From Algoriphagus sp. NG3 (GTDB lineage Bacteria > Bacteroidota > Bacteroidia > Cytophagales > Cyclobacteriaceae): a stretch of 64,000 nucleotides of DNA. The stretch's first letter is position 1. Each line of letters starts with the position of its first letter. The notes below the pieces were generated by a model, which was not told the origin of the DNA, searched no databases, and was given only the letters and a program-made list of their open reading frames with translations. Positions 8,359 through 15,087 of this stretch are shown here, piece by piece. The stretch lies in assembly GCF_034119865.1 (NCBI RefSeq), contig NZ_CP139421.1:2852001-2916000 (forward strand). The letters are read 5' to 3'. The translations under genes and the position numbers were made by a program.

Positions 8359-9189
8359 ATGATTAAGATTCTTTCACTCCTTGTTTTTGTGATGCTTTTG
8401 CATCAAACAGCATTTGCCCAAGTGATTTCCGGTAAAATCAAGGATGAAAACAACCATATCTTACCTTATGTGAATATTGGGATTATCAATGAGGATAAAG
8501 GAACAATTTCCTCGAAAACCGGACAGTTTACTATCGACATTACAGAGTTGGATGATGAAGTAATAGTTAGATACTCTTTGATTGGGTTTGAAAACATGGA
8601 ACTCACCCTTAAGGAACTAAAGTCACTCGATAAACCTGAATTGACAATTATCCTCAAGAGCATCCCTATCGACCTGGATCAGATAGATGTGAGTGGATCA
8701 AAGGGCTCGCCTGTTAGGTTAGGCTCCCAAAAAGCTGGGAAATTTTCTTGGATTTGGAGTAATGCAATCAAAGGAGATGAAATCGGAATGCTCTTCAGAG
8801 TGGAGAACCCATTTTATCTGGACAAATTTTCATTCCATATCAAAAGAAACACCTGTGATAGCATTTATTACAGAATCAGGATCTATGACGGAAAAGAAGA
8901 GTTACCCGTCAAGACTATTAATCAAGAAGACATTCGGTTTATGTCTAAGTTGAAAAAAGGCTGGGAAACAATCGATATATCTAGGTATAATATTTTGATT
9001 GAGTCCGATTTCATTATTACTATGGAAACTTTGGATAGCTCTTGTTCTGAAATATACAACCCATCCAGAATCTCAATGAGCGATGAGGTTGGATTAAGTT
9101 ACTCAAGACCTTCCAGCATGGCGGAATGGCTAGAACTTGGTAATCAAATGAGTTTTCGAATTGAAGGTGTGGAAATTTTGGATGATTAA
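8359..9189 (+). CDS. Secreted protein with carboxypeptidase-like regulatory domain
   Basis: 276 residues. The signal peptide (residues 1-20, ending QTAFAQ) is followed by a CarboxypepD_reg-like beta-sandwich (about 22-105: VISGKIKDENNHILPYVNI, then a GTISSKTGQFTI segment), the domain also found at the N-terminus of SusC proteins. The remaining 170 residues form a beta-rich region of unknown function with four cysteines. There is no TonB-dependent barrel, so it is a periplasmic or surface protein. The start is ATG directly before a canonical signal peptide. Confidence 0.8.
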   Translation: MIKILSLLVFVMLLHQTAFAQVISGKIKDENNHILPYVNIGIINEDKGTISSKTGQFTIDITELDDEVIVRYSLIGFENMELTLKELKSLDKPELTIILKSIPIDLDQIDVSGSKGSPVRLGSQKAGKFSWIWSNAIKGDEIGMLFRVENPFYLDKFSFHIKRNTCDSIYYRIRIYDGKEELPVKTINQEDIRFMSKLKKGWETIDISRYNILIESDFIITMETLDSSCSEIYNPSRISMSDEVGLSYSRPSSMAEWLELGNQMSFRIEGVEILDD

Positions 9190-9222
9190 ACTACCTTAAG
9201 TCCTGAAAAATTGTTTGTTATC

Positions 9223-9675
9223 ATGAAAACTCTTTTACCGCTTCTTGCTCTTTTCCTTTTTACCCATTATTCTGCATCAGCCCAGGTCTGTATGACAGAG
9301 GCATCCATCAAAGCCTTAGATGCTCAATGGGAAGAAAATAACCTGAATCCAGATCCTGAATTCTTCAGAAATGTCTTGGCAGAGGATTTTGTCTGGGTGC
9401 ATAACCATGCTTCCATGATAGACACGAAAGAAGCTGTGGTAAAACGAGCAGAAACCCAATCGGCAAAAAGCACAAGTGACACACGATCCAGAATACAAAG
9501 CAGTATAAAAGTAGCGATCACGGGAAACACGGCCATCGTGACAGGGTTCACGATTGTGGATCGTGGCCCCACTCCTACCAAGTATCATTTTATGAGAACT
9601 TATGTGGAGATAGAAGGGAAATGCCTGTTGACGGGAAATCATACGATGGCTATTCCTGAAGGCGAACAAGACTAA
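9223..9675 (+). CDS. Exported NTF2-like protein (DUF4440)
   Basis: 150 residues from the ATG at 9223, chosen because it begins a clear signal peptide (MKTLLPLLALFLFTHYSASAQ); an upstream in-frame TTG at 9211 adds four non-signal residues. The mature part fits the SnoaL/NTF2-like cone fold of DUF4440: LDAQWEENN, LAEDFVWVHNHA, then TAIVTGF and MRTYVE strands. Members are often annotated as putative isomerases or of unknown function. It lies 33 bases after the preceding secreted protein, so the two may be cotranscribed. Confidence 0.85.
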   Translation: MKTLLPLLALFLFTHYSASAQVCMTEASIKALDAQWEENNLNPDPEFFRNVLAEDFVWVHNHASMIDTKEAVVKRAETQSAKSTSDTRSRIQSSIKVAITGNTAIVTGFTIVDRGPTPTKYHFMRTYVEIEGKCLLTGNHTMAIPEGEQD

Positions 9676-9731
9676 TCCCTACCATTCCAAAATATTTTTC
9701 ATGAAATAGTGAAATATATAATATTTCATTT

Positions 9732-9750
9732 TACTTTGTACCTCAAAGTA
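9732..9750. promoter_or_regulatory. Perfect palindromic operator, copy 1 (TACTTTG-N5-CAAAGTA)
   Basis: TACTTTG (9732-9738) and CAAAGTA (9744-9750) form a perfect 7-base inverted repeat with a 5-base spacer, ending 9 bases before the ATG at 9760. The same palindrome with the same spacing recurs at 10685-10703. The likely ligand is the winged-helix regulator encoded at 10376-10669. Binding is inferred. Confidence 0.75.
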
Positions 9751-9759
9751 CTTTTAGAT

Positions 9760-10374
9760 ATGAGAAAACCGGAACAAGAACTTGCCGAAATCAAATCCAT
9801 GATGGAGCGGAGCACCCGCTTTCTGTCCCTCAGTGGACTTTCTGGAATTCTAGCAGGCACCTATGCACTTATTGCTGTTGGGATGGCATATGCCTGGATT
9901 TATTATCCTAATCCACCTTACGGATTCCGAACTACTTATATCTTGGATATGGGCACGCTCACCAAGCTAGTTGTTACAGCATGCGTAGTTTTGGTAATTT
10001 CTATTGCCACTGCCTTGATCTTAAGTCAGCAAAAGAGTCAAAGAAATTCCAGTAAAATATGGAGTCCGGTTGGCAAACGGTTTATAAAAGCATTACTAAT
10101 ACCTCTTTTGATAGGCGGTTTCTTTTGCATCGCCCTCTTTCTCCGGGGATACACCATCATCATTGCCCCAGCCACGTTGATTTTTTATGGTTTGGCGTTA
10201 ATAAATGCTTCACATTTCACACTTAGCGATATAAAATACCTTGGCTACTGCGAATTAGTATTAGGAGTACTTTCAGCTTTCTTTCCAGGCTACGGGCTTA
10301 TTTTTTGGGCTTTAGGTTTTGGAGTGCTACACATCATCTATGGTACTATGATGTACTATAAATACGATAGATAA
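9760..10374 (+). CDS. Membrane protein encoded with a winged-helix regulator
   Basis: 204 residues from the ATG at 9760 (MRKPEQELAEIKSMMERST…). This start is preferred over an in-frame GTG at 9709, because the palindromic operator at 9732-9750 would otherwise be inside the coding region. A polar N-terminal helix precedes about five hydrophobic segments (roughly residues 25-45, 68-88, 112-132, 137-157 and 175-200). The stop is 1 base before the GTG of the regulator gene, so both are cotranslated. Function is unknown; the arrangement suggests a membrane partner of the regulator. Confidence 0.8.
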   Translation: MRKPEQELAEIKSMMERSTRFLSLSGLSGILAGTYALIAVGMAYAWIYYPNPPYGFRTTYILDMGTLTKLVVTACVVLVISIATALILSQQKSQRNSSKIWSPVGKRFIKALLIPLLIGGFFCIALFLRGYTIIIAPATLIFYGLALINASHFTLSDIKYLGYCELVLGVLSAFFPGYGLIFWALGFGVLHIIYGTMMYYKYDR

Positions 10375-10375
10375 G

Positions 10376-10669
10376 GTGAAGGGGAATTACGATAAGGCAT
10401 TTGAGAATGTGGTCAGACTCCGCGTGATGTCCATCTTGATGGTCAATGCAGAGTATGACTTTAATTCCTTTAAGGAAATCTTGGAGGTCACAGATGGTAA
10501 TCTGGCTTCCCATCTGAAAAACCTCGAAAAACAGGAATACATCAAAGTCAATAAATCTTTTGTAGGAAGAAAGCCGATGACCAATTATTCAGCAACCAAA
10601 GCGGGCAAGCAGGCCTTTCAAGAGCATCTGGAGTTCCTGGAAAATTTGATTAAGGAAAACAAAAGCTAA
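10376..10669 (+). CDS. Winged-helix transcriptional regulator
   Basis: 97 residues forming one winged-helix DNA-binding domain (PF13601-like). The recognition-helix region reads VTDGNLASHLKNLEKQEYI and the wing contains SFVGRKPMTNYSATKAG. The GTG start follows the preceding stop by 1 base, so translation is probably coupled. This regulator type often sits beside creD in Bacteroidota. Two identical perfect palindromes, before the first gene of the operon and before the following gene, are the obvious candidate binding sites and imply negative autoregulation. Confidence 0.88.
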   Translation: MKGNYDKAFENVVRLRVMSILMVNAEYDFNSFKEILEVTDGNLASHLKNLEKQEYIKVNKSFVGRKPMTNYSATKAGKQAFQEHLEFLENLIKENKS

Positions 10670-10684
10670 AAAAATTTATCCATT

Positions 10685-10703
10685 TACTTTGAAATGCAAA
10701 GTA
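10685..10703. promoter_or_regulatory. Perfect palindromic operator, copy 2 (TACTTTG-N5-CAAAGTA)
   Basis: TACTTTG (10685-10691) and CAAAGTA (10697-10703) repeat the arms and the 5-base spacing of copy 1. The site ends 19 bases before the ATG at 10723, so the downstream membrane-protein gene probably has its own promoter under the same regulator. Confidence 0.75.
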
Positions 10704-10722
10704 CTTTCTAAACTAATGAAAT

Positions 10723-11049
10723 ATGAAAACAAAAATCAAATTTCTACAAGGCATCAAAGCAAAACCTGCAATTATCGCAGGTATCATCGGAGCGGGAATT
10801 CCGCTATCATGGCTCAGTTTCATTATCCTGACAAAAGAAGAGCTCTTCGAAACCTGGATGTTGATTCCACTGACATTTATTCCTATTGGCGGAATTTTCG
10901 GAGGATTATTCTTCTACCTGATGGGCTTTATCTGGTTTCCTACAGGAGGAAAAAAGCTCGCAGCCATCGTGTTCAGTGTCCTTATTTACTTCATCACAAT
11001 CTGGATCTCTGCTGTCTTGGCTTTCAGCATTACAGGCCATTGGGATTAA
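10723..11049 (+). CDS. Small membrane protein under the winged-helix regulator
   Basis: 108 residues with three hydrophobic segments (about 15-35, 45-70 and 82-105), ending SITGHWD. No family is recognised. The reading frame is chosen over an overlapping +2 frame (10689-11072) because it has a regular membrane-helix pattern and an ATG right behind the second palindromic operator. It lies between the regulator and creD and is probably part of the same envelope-related regulon. Confidence 0.7.
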   Translation: MKTKIKFLQGIKAKPAIIAGIIGAGIPLSWLSFIILTKEELFETWMLIPLTFIPIGGIFGGLFFYLMGFIWFPTGGKKLAAIVFSVLIYFITIWISAVLAFSITGHWD

Positions 11050-11139
11050 TCCACCGAATCACTAAAACATAAAAGCCTACCTGAAAAAGGGCTTCGACTT
11101 CCTGCTCTCAGAGAGGCGGATCTGCTGGAAAAACATTTC

Positions 11140-11190
11140 TAAACTGTGACCTCTGCGAAAATCTCTGTGTCCACAGTGTATAAAAACTAG
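11140..11190. repeat. Dispersed CTCTGCG-type intergenic repeat
   Basis: The stretch CTGTGACCTCTGCGAAAATCT followed by CTGTGTCC belongs to a degenerate repeat class (CTCTGCGT...CTTTGTGG...GGTAAAA) found between genes in many Bacteroidota. Other copies in this window are near 14994, 26670, 32388 and 35763. Next to it, CTGCCTTACGGCAGGCAGGTCTGCGG (around 11240-11266 in two parts) forms a small hairpin. Confidence 0.6.
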
Positions 11191-11316
11191 ACTTAGAGAA
11201 AATCCCTAGTGAAAATCTGCGCCTTTTTCAGCGTTCGATCTGCCTTACGGCAGGCAGGTCTGCGGAAAACAAGTTGACCCCTTTAAAATCACTCTTCTAC
11301 CATTAACAACTACACT

Positions 11317-12648
11317 ATGGAAACAAACACAAATCTTTCGCTTCTTGACAAATTTCAAGATTGGATTTCTAGATCAACCAGCTTGAAGCTGGTAATCATC
11401 GGCTTTATCATCCTTATTCTTCTGATCCCCCAAGCATTGACCACTGACCTTATCATTGAAAGGCAGATTCGGCTGGAAGAAGCGGAAAACGAAGTGACTG
11501 GGAAATGGTCCAGATCTCAAACCGTCATCGGCCCCTATTTGGCATTACCCTATCACTACTACAGAGAAGTACAGAGCAATGGGGAAAACAAAATAATCAA
11601 GGAGCTTAAAACAGCTTATTTCTTGCCTGATCTATTGGATATCACGGGAGATCTTCATGCAGAATCCCTTCATCGGGGAATTTTTGATGTGGTGGTTTAT
11701 CAAAGTGATATTCAGCTCAAAGCTGACTTCGGCTCCATAGCTCTCGAAAAATTAGACATCACTGCCGAGCAGGTACTTTGGGATCAGGCTTCATTCTTGA
11801 TTTCGGTCAGTGACCTTAGAGGAATCGGCGAAAATCCTGAGCTAACGCTCAACAATACCCCACTTATTTCAGAGCCATTTACTGATTCGCAGACTTATCT
11901 AAAAGGACTTCAATTTCCTGTATCATTTGATTCTGCGTCAAAGGATTTTACATTTTCAGGCAAAATCAAGCTCAAAGGAAGCAAAGATTTCCATATCGTT
12001 CCATTGGGTAAAACCACCGAACTAAAACTTACCGGTAACTGGCCAAATCCCAGCTTTCAGGGTGAGTTTTTGCCGGAAGAAAGATCCCTGGATGATGATG
12101 GTTTTCAAAGCAACTGGAAAGTCCTTCATTTCAACCGACCCTTTGGACAGGAATTTAACGGCACACTCCCCAATTTCCATGATAGCGCATTTGGTCTAAG
12201 CCTAAAAATGCCGGTGGATCAATACCAACAAAGCATCCGTACTTCGAAGTATTCAATCCTCATAATTGTCCTGAGTTTCTTGGCTTTGTTCCTAATGGAG
12301 ATTTTCACCAAAAGTAGGGTTCATCCTCTTCAATATATCTTAATAGGTTTTGCCTTGGTGTTATACTATACACTTTTGATTGCTCTTTCTGAACAATTGG
12401 GCTTTTCTTTAGCCTATCTGATGGCAAGCCTTGCCACAGTGGGATTACTTGCACTCTACGCCAAAAGCCTTTTCTCCCAACTCAAAATCACAGGGATTTT
12501 CACAGGTATACTCTCCCTGTTTTACATTTTCATATTTGTAATCATCAAGCAACAAGACTATGCTTTGTTGATTGGAAGTATTGGATTATTTGTAGCTCTT
12601 GCTGCTACCATGTTTATATCAAGGAAAATTGATTGGTATAAAAGTTAA
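11317..12648 (+). CDS. creD: Inner membrane protein CreD
   Basis: 443 residues. An N-terminal transmembrane helix (about 24-42) is followed by a large periplasmic domain with the family segments LTTDLIIERQIRLEEAENEV, WSRSQTVIGPYLALPY and, near 275, FGLSLKMPVDQYQ. Several C-terminal helices (about 308-437) complete the CreD pattern. E. coli CreD belongs to the CreBC regulon and affects envelope stress and beta-lactam or colicin tolerance. No creBC two-component genes are nearby; instead a winged-helix regulator operon precedes it, with a 267-base gap, so control is likely different. Confidence 0.92.
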   Translation: METNTNLSLLDKFQDWISRSTSLKLVIIGFIILILLIPQALTTDLIIERQIRLEEAENEVTGKWSRSQTVIGPYLALPYHYYREVQSNGENKIIKELKTAYFLPDLLDITGDLHAESLHRGIFDVVVYQSDIQLKADFGSIALEKLDITAEQVLWDQASFLISVSDLRGIGENPELTLNNTPLISEPFTDSQTYLKGLQFPVSFDSASKDFTFSGKIKLKGSKDFHIVPLGKTTELKLTGNWPNPSFQGEFLPEERSLDDDGFQSNWKVLHFNRPFGQEFNGTLPNFHDSAFGLSLKMPVDQYQQSIRTSKYSILIIVLSFLALFLMEIFTKSRVHPLQYILIGFALVLYYTLLIALSEQLGFSLAYLMASLATVGLLALYAKSLFSQLKITGIFTGILSLFYIFIFVIIKQQDYALLIGSIGLFVALAATMFISRKIDWYKS

Positions 12649-12671
12649 TCAGATTATTCGCATCCGGTAGT

Positions 12672-12740
12672 TCGGATGATGCCAGTAGCTAAAGAGTGAT
12701 TTTGCCTTATTACTTGCAGAAAAGCGGATATATCCAATAA
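12672..12740. repeat. Dispersed repeat, compact copy
   Basis: ATGATGCCAGTAGCTA near the left end and GCAGAAAAGCGGATATA (12716-12732) near the right end match the interrupted copy at 6571-6732. The interval between them is much shorter here. Confidence 0.5.
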
Positions 12741-12776
12741 TTCATACTTCCACACCGAATCCCAAAAAAACACGGG

Positions 12777-12810
12777 GGCAGGTACCATGGGAACAGGTAC
12801 CTGCCTTTTT
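12777..12810 (+). terminator. Probable intrinsic terminator downstream of creD
   Basis: GGCAGGTACC (12777-12786) and GGTACCTGCC (12796-12805) form a perfect 10-base-pair stem with a 9-base loop, followed by five T. It lies about 130 bases after the creD stop. Confidence 0.65.
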
Positions 12811-12850
12811 GATGCAATGAACTGGTTGTGGTTTCGCAACAGAGGCAAAT

Positions 12851-13015
12851 TCAAATAGCGTCATCTTCCACATTGTACAGGGATGAGTTATCCTTCCTTT
12901 TTGGTAAAATAATCCCTAGGGAAACACCTCAAATCACCGGTAGCCACATCCCCATAGTAGCTGCAGCTATCCCTACCATAATCCCCAAAGTAATCACTCC
13001 TAAAAACAACGACAT
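12851..13015 (-). pseudogene. Possible broken small membrane-protein gene
   Basis: On the minus strand an ATG at 13015 begins MSLFLGVITLGIMVGIAAA, a glycine-rich membrane helix, and continues to LPVI before a TGA (12929-12931). The same frame then goes on for 25 codons (GVSLGIILPKRKDNSS… ending EDDAI) to a second TGA. One TGG-to-TGA change would explain the break. The family is not recognised and the call is tentative. Confidence 0.3.
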
Positions 13016-13064
13016 GGCGAATTTCGAACTAGGTCTAGTAGATGCCGTGGTGATAAAATAGATT

Positions 13065-13385
13065 TCAGCCACAACAAGTGGAAAAACATAAACGAAAACA
13101 TAAAGGAAATTTAAAATTCATAAAATGAAAATACGAAGTAAAAAAACGTGGACCATCATTCAGATCAACAGTCACTTCATTCCCCTTTTCATCAAGATGG
13201 AAATTTCGCATATAGCCGGATACAATAAAATTATGGTACATAGGTATCTTACCTGCCGGCTCCAAAATCGTGTCCTTCTTCACCTGAATTGGTTTGAAAA
13301 ATAAACGGCAAACCTCCTTATCTCCTTCTGGGATATCCCAGATTTGATTGATATAGGCAAACATTACATCGAAATAATGATCCAT
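13065..13385 (-). pseudogene. Truncated Crp/Fnr-family regulator
   Basis: The first 90 or so residues match the cyclic-nucleotide-binding-like fold of Bacteroidota Crp/Fnr proteins: CRLFFKPIQVKKDTILEPAGK, NFIVSGYMRNFHLDEKG, then NDGPRFFTSYFHFMN. After FHFMN the frame runs into unrelated sequence (FKFPLCFRLCFSTCCG) and stops. The rest of the sensor fold, the dimer helix and the helix-turn-helix are missing, so it cannot act as a regulator. Confidence 0.75.
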
Positions 13386-13830
13386 TTTCTTTATGAATTT
13401 AATCCTTAATAAGTATAAGAAAACAATTCAACATTCGCCTAAAAAGTGAAGTTACATCTTAATAAAAATGGGAGTATATGCAAGCTCAATTTCTGCTCGT
13501 CCGCTGGGCGTATGCTTTTCAATAGAGCTAAAATCACCTAATTCAAACCTCAAGGATTTAGAGGACAAAGTTGAAATCAGTTAAGTTTTTTATAGTTTTA
13601 GGCTATCGACTTAGTTCGAAAAGCTTCAACCTTCTTTCTTTATGATAGGGATTACTTTCCTTACCGAATTTCCTTTCAATCCGCACTTTGCACTATTTCA
13701 ATCTGATTTAGCTAACTTGAACTCGATAAAAACCTAACCTAAAATGAAATCGAGCATGACCCCGTAACTACGGGGATGATTATTCACCCTGCGAGATTCC
13801 ATGTGGCCACCAAAAAACAATTATAGACAC
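13386..13830. other. Long intergenic region before the isomerase gene
   Basis: No gene is seen. Near its right end CCCCGTAACTACGGGG (about 13759-13774) forms a small hairpin. An ATG at 13801 is in frame with the next gene but precedes its signal peptide by 10 residues. Confidence 0.5.
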
Positions 13831-14742
13831 ATGAAAAAACACTTAGACCTTAGTATTAGCTTTCTTCTAGCCTTGTCGCTGGGCTTTACAGCCTGCGAAA
13901 GTAAAACAGGAACTAAAGAAACTTCAACAACAGTAGAAACAGCAGCTGTAGAAAGCTCAAGTTTCGGCGGATTAGCCCTTTATACAGTCCGTGACTCCAT
14001 GGCAAGTAATCCTAAAAGCACACTTCAGGCTGTGGCCGACGCGGGCTATGCTTACGTAGAGGCAGCAAACTATGAAGATGGTAAATTCTACGGCATGGCA
14101 CCGGCCGAGTTTAAATCTTACGTGGAATCCCTCGGCATGACTGTCAAAAGTGCCCACATGGGAATGGTGAATATGGAGAATGCAGACCAGTTGATTGCTG
14201 ACGTAAAAGCCGCCGGCATTGAGTATTTTGTGATCCCTGTCCCTCCAATGGGCATGTTTACCTTTGGACCGGAAGGCATGGGCATGAAAGGAACCCCCGA
14301 TGAATTGGTTACTATCATGAACACCTTGGGAGAAAAATGCACAAACGCAGGAATCAAGCTCCTTTACCATAACCACGATTTTGAGTTCAAAGCTATGGCC
14401 GATGGAACAATCATCGAAGAGCTACTCTTGGAAAAATGTGATCCAAAACATGTCAACTTTCAGATGGATCTATTCTGGGTAAGTAAAGCCGAAGTAGATC
14501 CTTTGACCTATTTCGAAAAATATCCTGGAAGATTTATCGCATGGCACGTGAAAGACATGAATGACGAAGGCAACTTTGCTCCTGTGGGTACTGGTAACAT
14601 CGATTTCAAAAGAATTTTGGCAGAAAAAGATAAATCAGGCATGAAGTTTTACCTGGTAGAGCAAGACCAGACGTTCGGTTTGGATCCTATGGAAGCCATC
14701 AAAATCAGCCATAAAGGACTGGAAGAAATCGGGTTCAAATAG
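13831..14742 (+). CDS. Sugar phosphate isomerase/epimerase-family lipoprotein
   Basis: 303 residues from the ATG at 13831, chosen because it opens a lipoprotein signal (MKKHLDLSISFLLALSLGFTAC); the ATG at 13801 would put 10 extra residues before it. The mature protein is a xylose isomerase-like TIM barrel (PF01261): FGGLALYTVRDSM, SAHMGMVN, FVIPVPPMG, LLYHNHDFEF, VNFQMDLFWV, IAWHVKDMN, and FYLVEQDQ carry the His, Glu and Asp residues that usually bind metal. Substrate is unknown; secreted members are common in Bacteroidota carbohydrate catabolism. A strong terminator follows. Confidence 0.9.
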   Translation: MKKHLDLSISFLLALSLGFTACESKTGTKETSTTVETAAVESSSFGGLALYTVRDSMASNPKSTLQAVADAGYAYVEAANYEDGKFYGMAPAEFKSYVESLGMTVKSAHMGMVNMENADQLIADVKAAGIEYFVIPVPPMGMFTFGPEGMGMKGTPDELVTIMNTLGEKCTNAGIKLLYHNHDFEFKAMADGTIIEELLLEKCDPKHVNFQMDLFWVSKAEVDPLTYFEKYPGRFIAWHVKDMNDEGNFAPVGTGNIDFKRILAEKDKSGMKFYLVEQDQTFGLDPMEAIKISHKGLEEIGFK

Positions 14743-14771
14743 AATAAAAGAATCCAAACTTCCCCAATCGA

Positions 14772-14803
14772 AAAAAGCCATCTGAGTATTCGGATGGCTT
14801 TTT
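14772..14803 (+). terminator. Intrinsic terminator
   Basis: AAAAAGCCATC (14772-14782) pairs with GATGGCTTTTT (14793-14803) around a 10-base loop, 30 bases after the isomerase stop. The A/T-flanked stem could also work in the other direction. Confidence 0.85.
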
Positions 14804-14836
14804 AATTATAGGCATAATCACTAGCTTAAACTTTTG

Positions 14837-14956
14837 ATGAGCAACACATTTATCTATAGTATAGTCGGGATAGTAATCCTACATTTTGTGGTTGGGATAG
14901 GATATTTGATATCTAAGATATCTGCTAAAAATCATCCGAAGAGAAAAGATGATTAG
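14837..14956 (+). CDS. Small single-helix membrane protein
   Basis: A 39-residue reading frame beginning MSNTFIYSIVGIVILHFVV, with one hydrophobic helix (about residues 5-27) and a basic tail ending NHPKRKDD. The composition (N-out helix, positively charged C-terminal end inside) is that of real small membrane proteins. No family is recognised. It has its own space after a terminator. Confidence 0.5.
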   Translation: MSNTFIYSIVGIVILHFVVGIGYLISKISAKNHPKRKDD

Positions 14957-14989
14957 CAAATCCATCTTCTACGGGAGCAGGACAATACT

Positions 14990-15035
14990 AACCTGCGTCC
15001 TCCGTGAAACCTCAGTGACCATAGTGGTAAAACAA
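14990..15035. repeat. Dispersed CTCTGCG-type intergenic repeat
   Basis: The stretch CCTGCGTCCTCCGTGAAACC then CAGTGACCATAGTGGTAAAA matches the degenerate repeat class seen near 11140, 26670, 32388 and 35763. Confidence 0.5.
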
Positions 15036-15087
15036 TAAAAAACCACTCCTAAACAGAAGTGGCTTTCCTCAATAGAACCATTTAATT

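Noticed and set aside
10689..11072. 127-codon frame overlapping the small membrane protein
   Set aside because: Shifted frame of 10723-11049; it would start within the palindromic operator and has no membrane pattern.
12654..12854. 66-codon minus-strand frame after creD
   Set aside because: Covers a dispersed repeat and a terminator hairpin; not protein-like.
12828..13061. 77-codon plus-strand frame
   Set aside because: Antisense to the more protein-like, broken small membrane frame at 12851-13015; no family recognised.
13972..14376. 134-codon frame antisense to the isomerase gene
   Set aside because: His-rich composition is typical of a mirror frame of a conserved gene.
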